In this document: positions 5,045 to 5,053 of the stretch, piece after piece | Layout of the letters: the number at the start of each line of letters is the position of its first letter | How positions within the stretch are numbered: position 1 is the stretch's first letter | NCBI GenBank assembly: GCA_023458995.1 | Contig: JAEWVV010000106.1 | Location: 1 to 5,053, forward strand | Direction of reading: 5' to 3' | Origin: Bacillota bacterium | Lineage (GTDB): Bacteria; Bacillota_I; Bacilli_A; Acholeplasmatales; Acholeplasmataceae | Length of the DNA stretch: 5,053 nt | Position numbers and translations under genes: made by a program | The notes under the pieces: generated by a model | What the model was told of the DNA's origin: nothing | The model's input: only the letters and a program-made list of their open reading frames with translations | Databases searched by the model: none

Positions 5045-5051
5045 AGAGGAG
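5045..5051 (+). promoter_or_regulatory. Probable ribosome binding site of a gene starting just beyond the right edge
   Basis: AGAGGAG on the plus strand is a strong Shine-Dalgarno match two bases from the window end. A start codon would fall at roughly 5056-5062, outside the window. The 4924-5053 stretch has no convincing gene: a 33-codon open stretch on the minus strand entering from the right edge (ending near 4951) and a shorter one resemble no family I know. The divergent gene could be arsR, but nothing in the window shows its identity. Confidence 0.4.
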
Positions 5052-5053
5052 TA

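Noticed and set aside
5026..5046. Six-codon ORF (ATG to TAG) ahead of the edge ribosome binding site, possible leader peptide
   Set aside because: It lacks its own ribosome binding site, and no attenuator hairpin follows within the window.

Overview
The window is ordinary bacterial chromosome, AT-rich, with strong AAGGAGG-type ribosome binding sites and compact operons. Codon use, the low G+C and the protein families point to a low-GC Gram-positive lineage (Firmicutes, or a Tenericutes relative such as the Acholeplasma/Izemoplasma or Erysipelotrichia groups). Two genes (arsC, acr3) end in TGA and no TGA lies inside any reading frame, so the standard bacterial code fits and Mycoplasma code 4 does not. 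The lineage call is inference; there is no marker gene here that settles it.

Layout. 1-275 (+) is the 3' end of gpmI, the cofactor-independent phosphoglycerate mutase. A bidirectional terminator (287-325) separates it from a three-gene minus-strand unit read from right to left: an alpha/beta hydrolase of the monoglyceride lipase type (1439-2227), a beta-hydroxyacid dehydrogenase (574-1425) and a small HMA-like CxxC metal-binding protein (326-559). Their gaps are only 13 and 14 nt. A divergent promoter region (2228-2327) then leads to a plus-strand gene for an exported or membrane protein of unknown function with a signal peptide, an outer domain and four predicted helices (2328-3191). A second bidirectional terminator (3196-3221) closes it. 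Facing it on the minus strand is an arsenic resistance operon: a thioredoxin-like CxxC protein (4681-4917), the arsenite exporter Acr3 (3631-4671) and the thioredoxin-coupled arsenate reductase ArsC (3212-3634).

The ars genes form a complete detoxification route. ArsC reduces arsenate to arsenite, the small CxxC protein may supply electrons or handle thiols, and Acr3 pumps arsenite out. No arsR lies inside the window. The 136-nt leader (4918-5053) carries a perfect 10-bp inverted repeat that looks like an operator. The right edge holds a ribosome binding site and a -10 box suggesting a divergent plus-strand gene just outside, which could be the regulator.

Several starts were moved inward from the longest possible open frame: 1473 to 1425, 2236 to 2227, 2217 to 2328 and 4923 to 4917, each on the strength of ribosome binding site spacing and family N-termini. 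I see no mobile element, CRISPR array, tRNA or rRNA. I found no convincing new multi-gene system; the points most worth checking are the operator-like repeat, the unusual HMA-like protein and the uncharacterised membrane protein.
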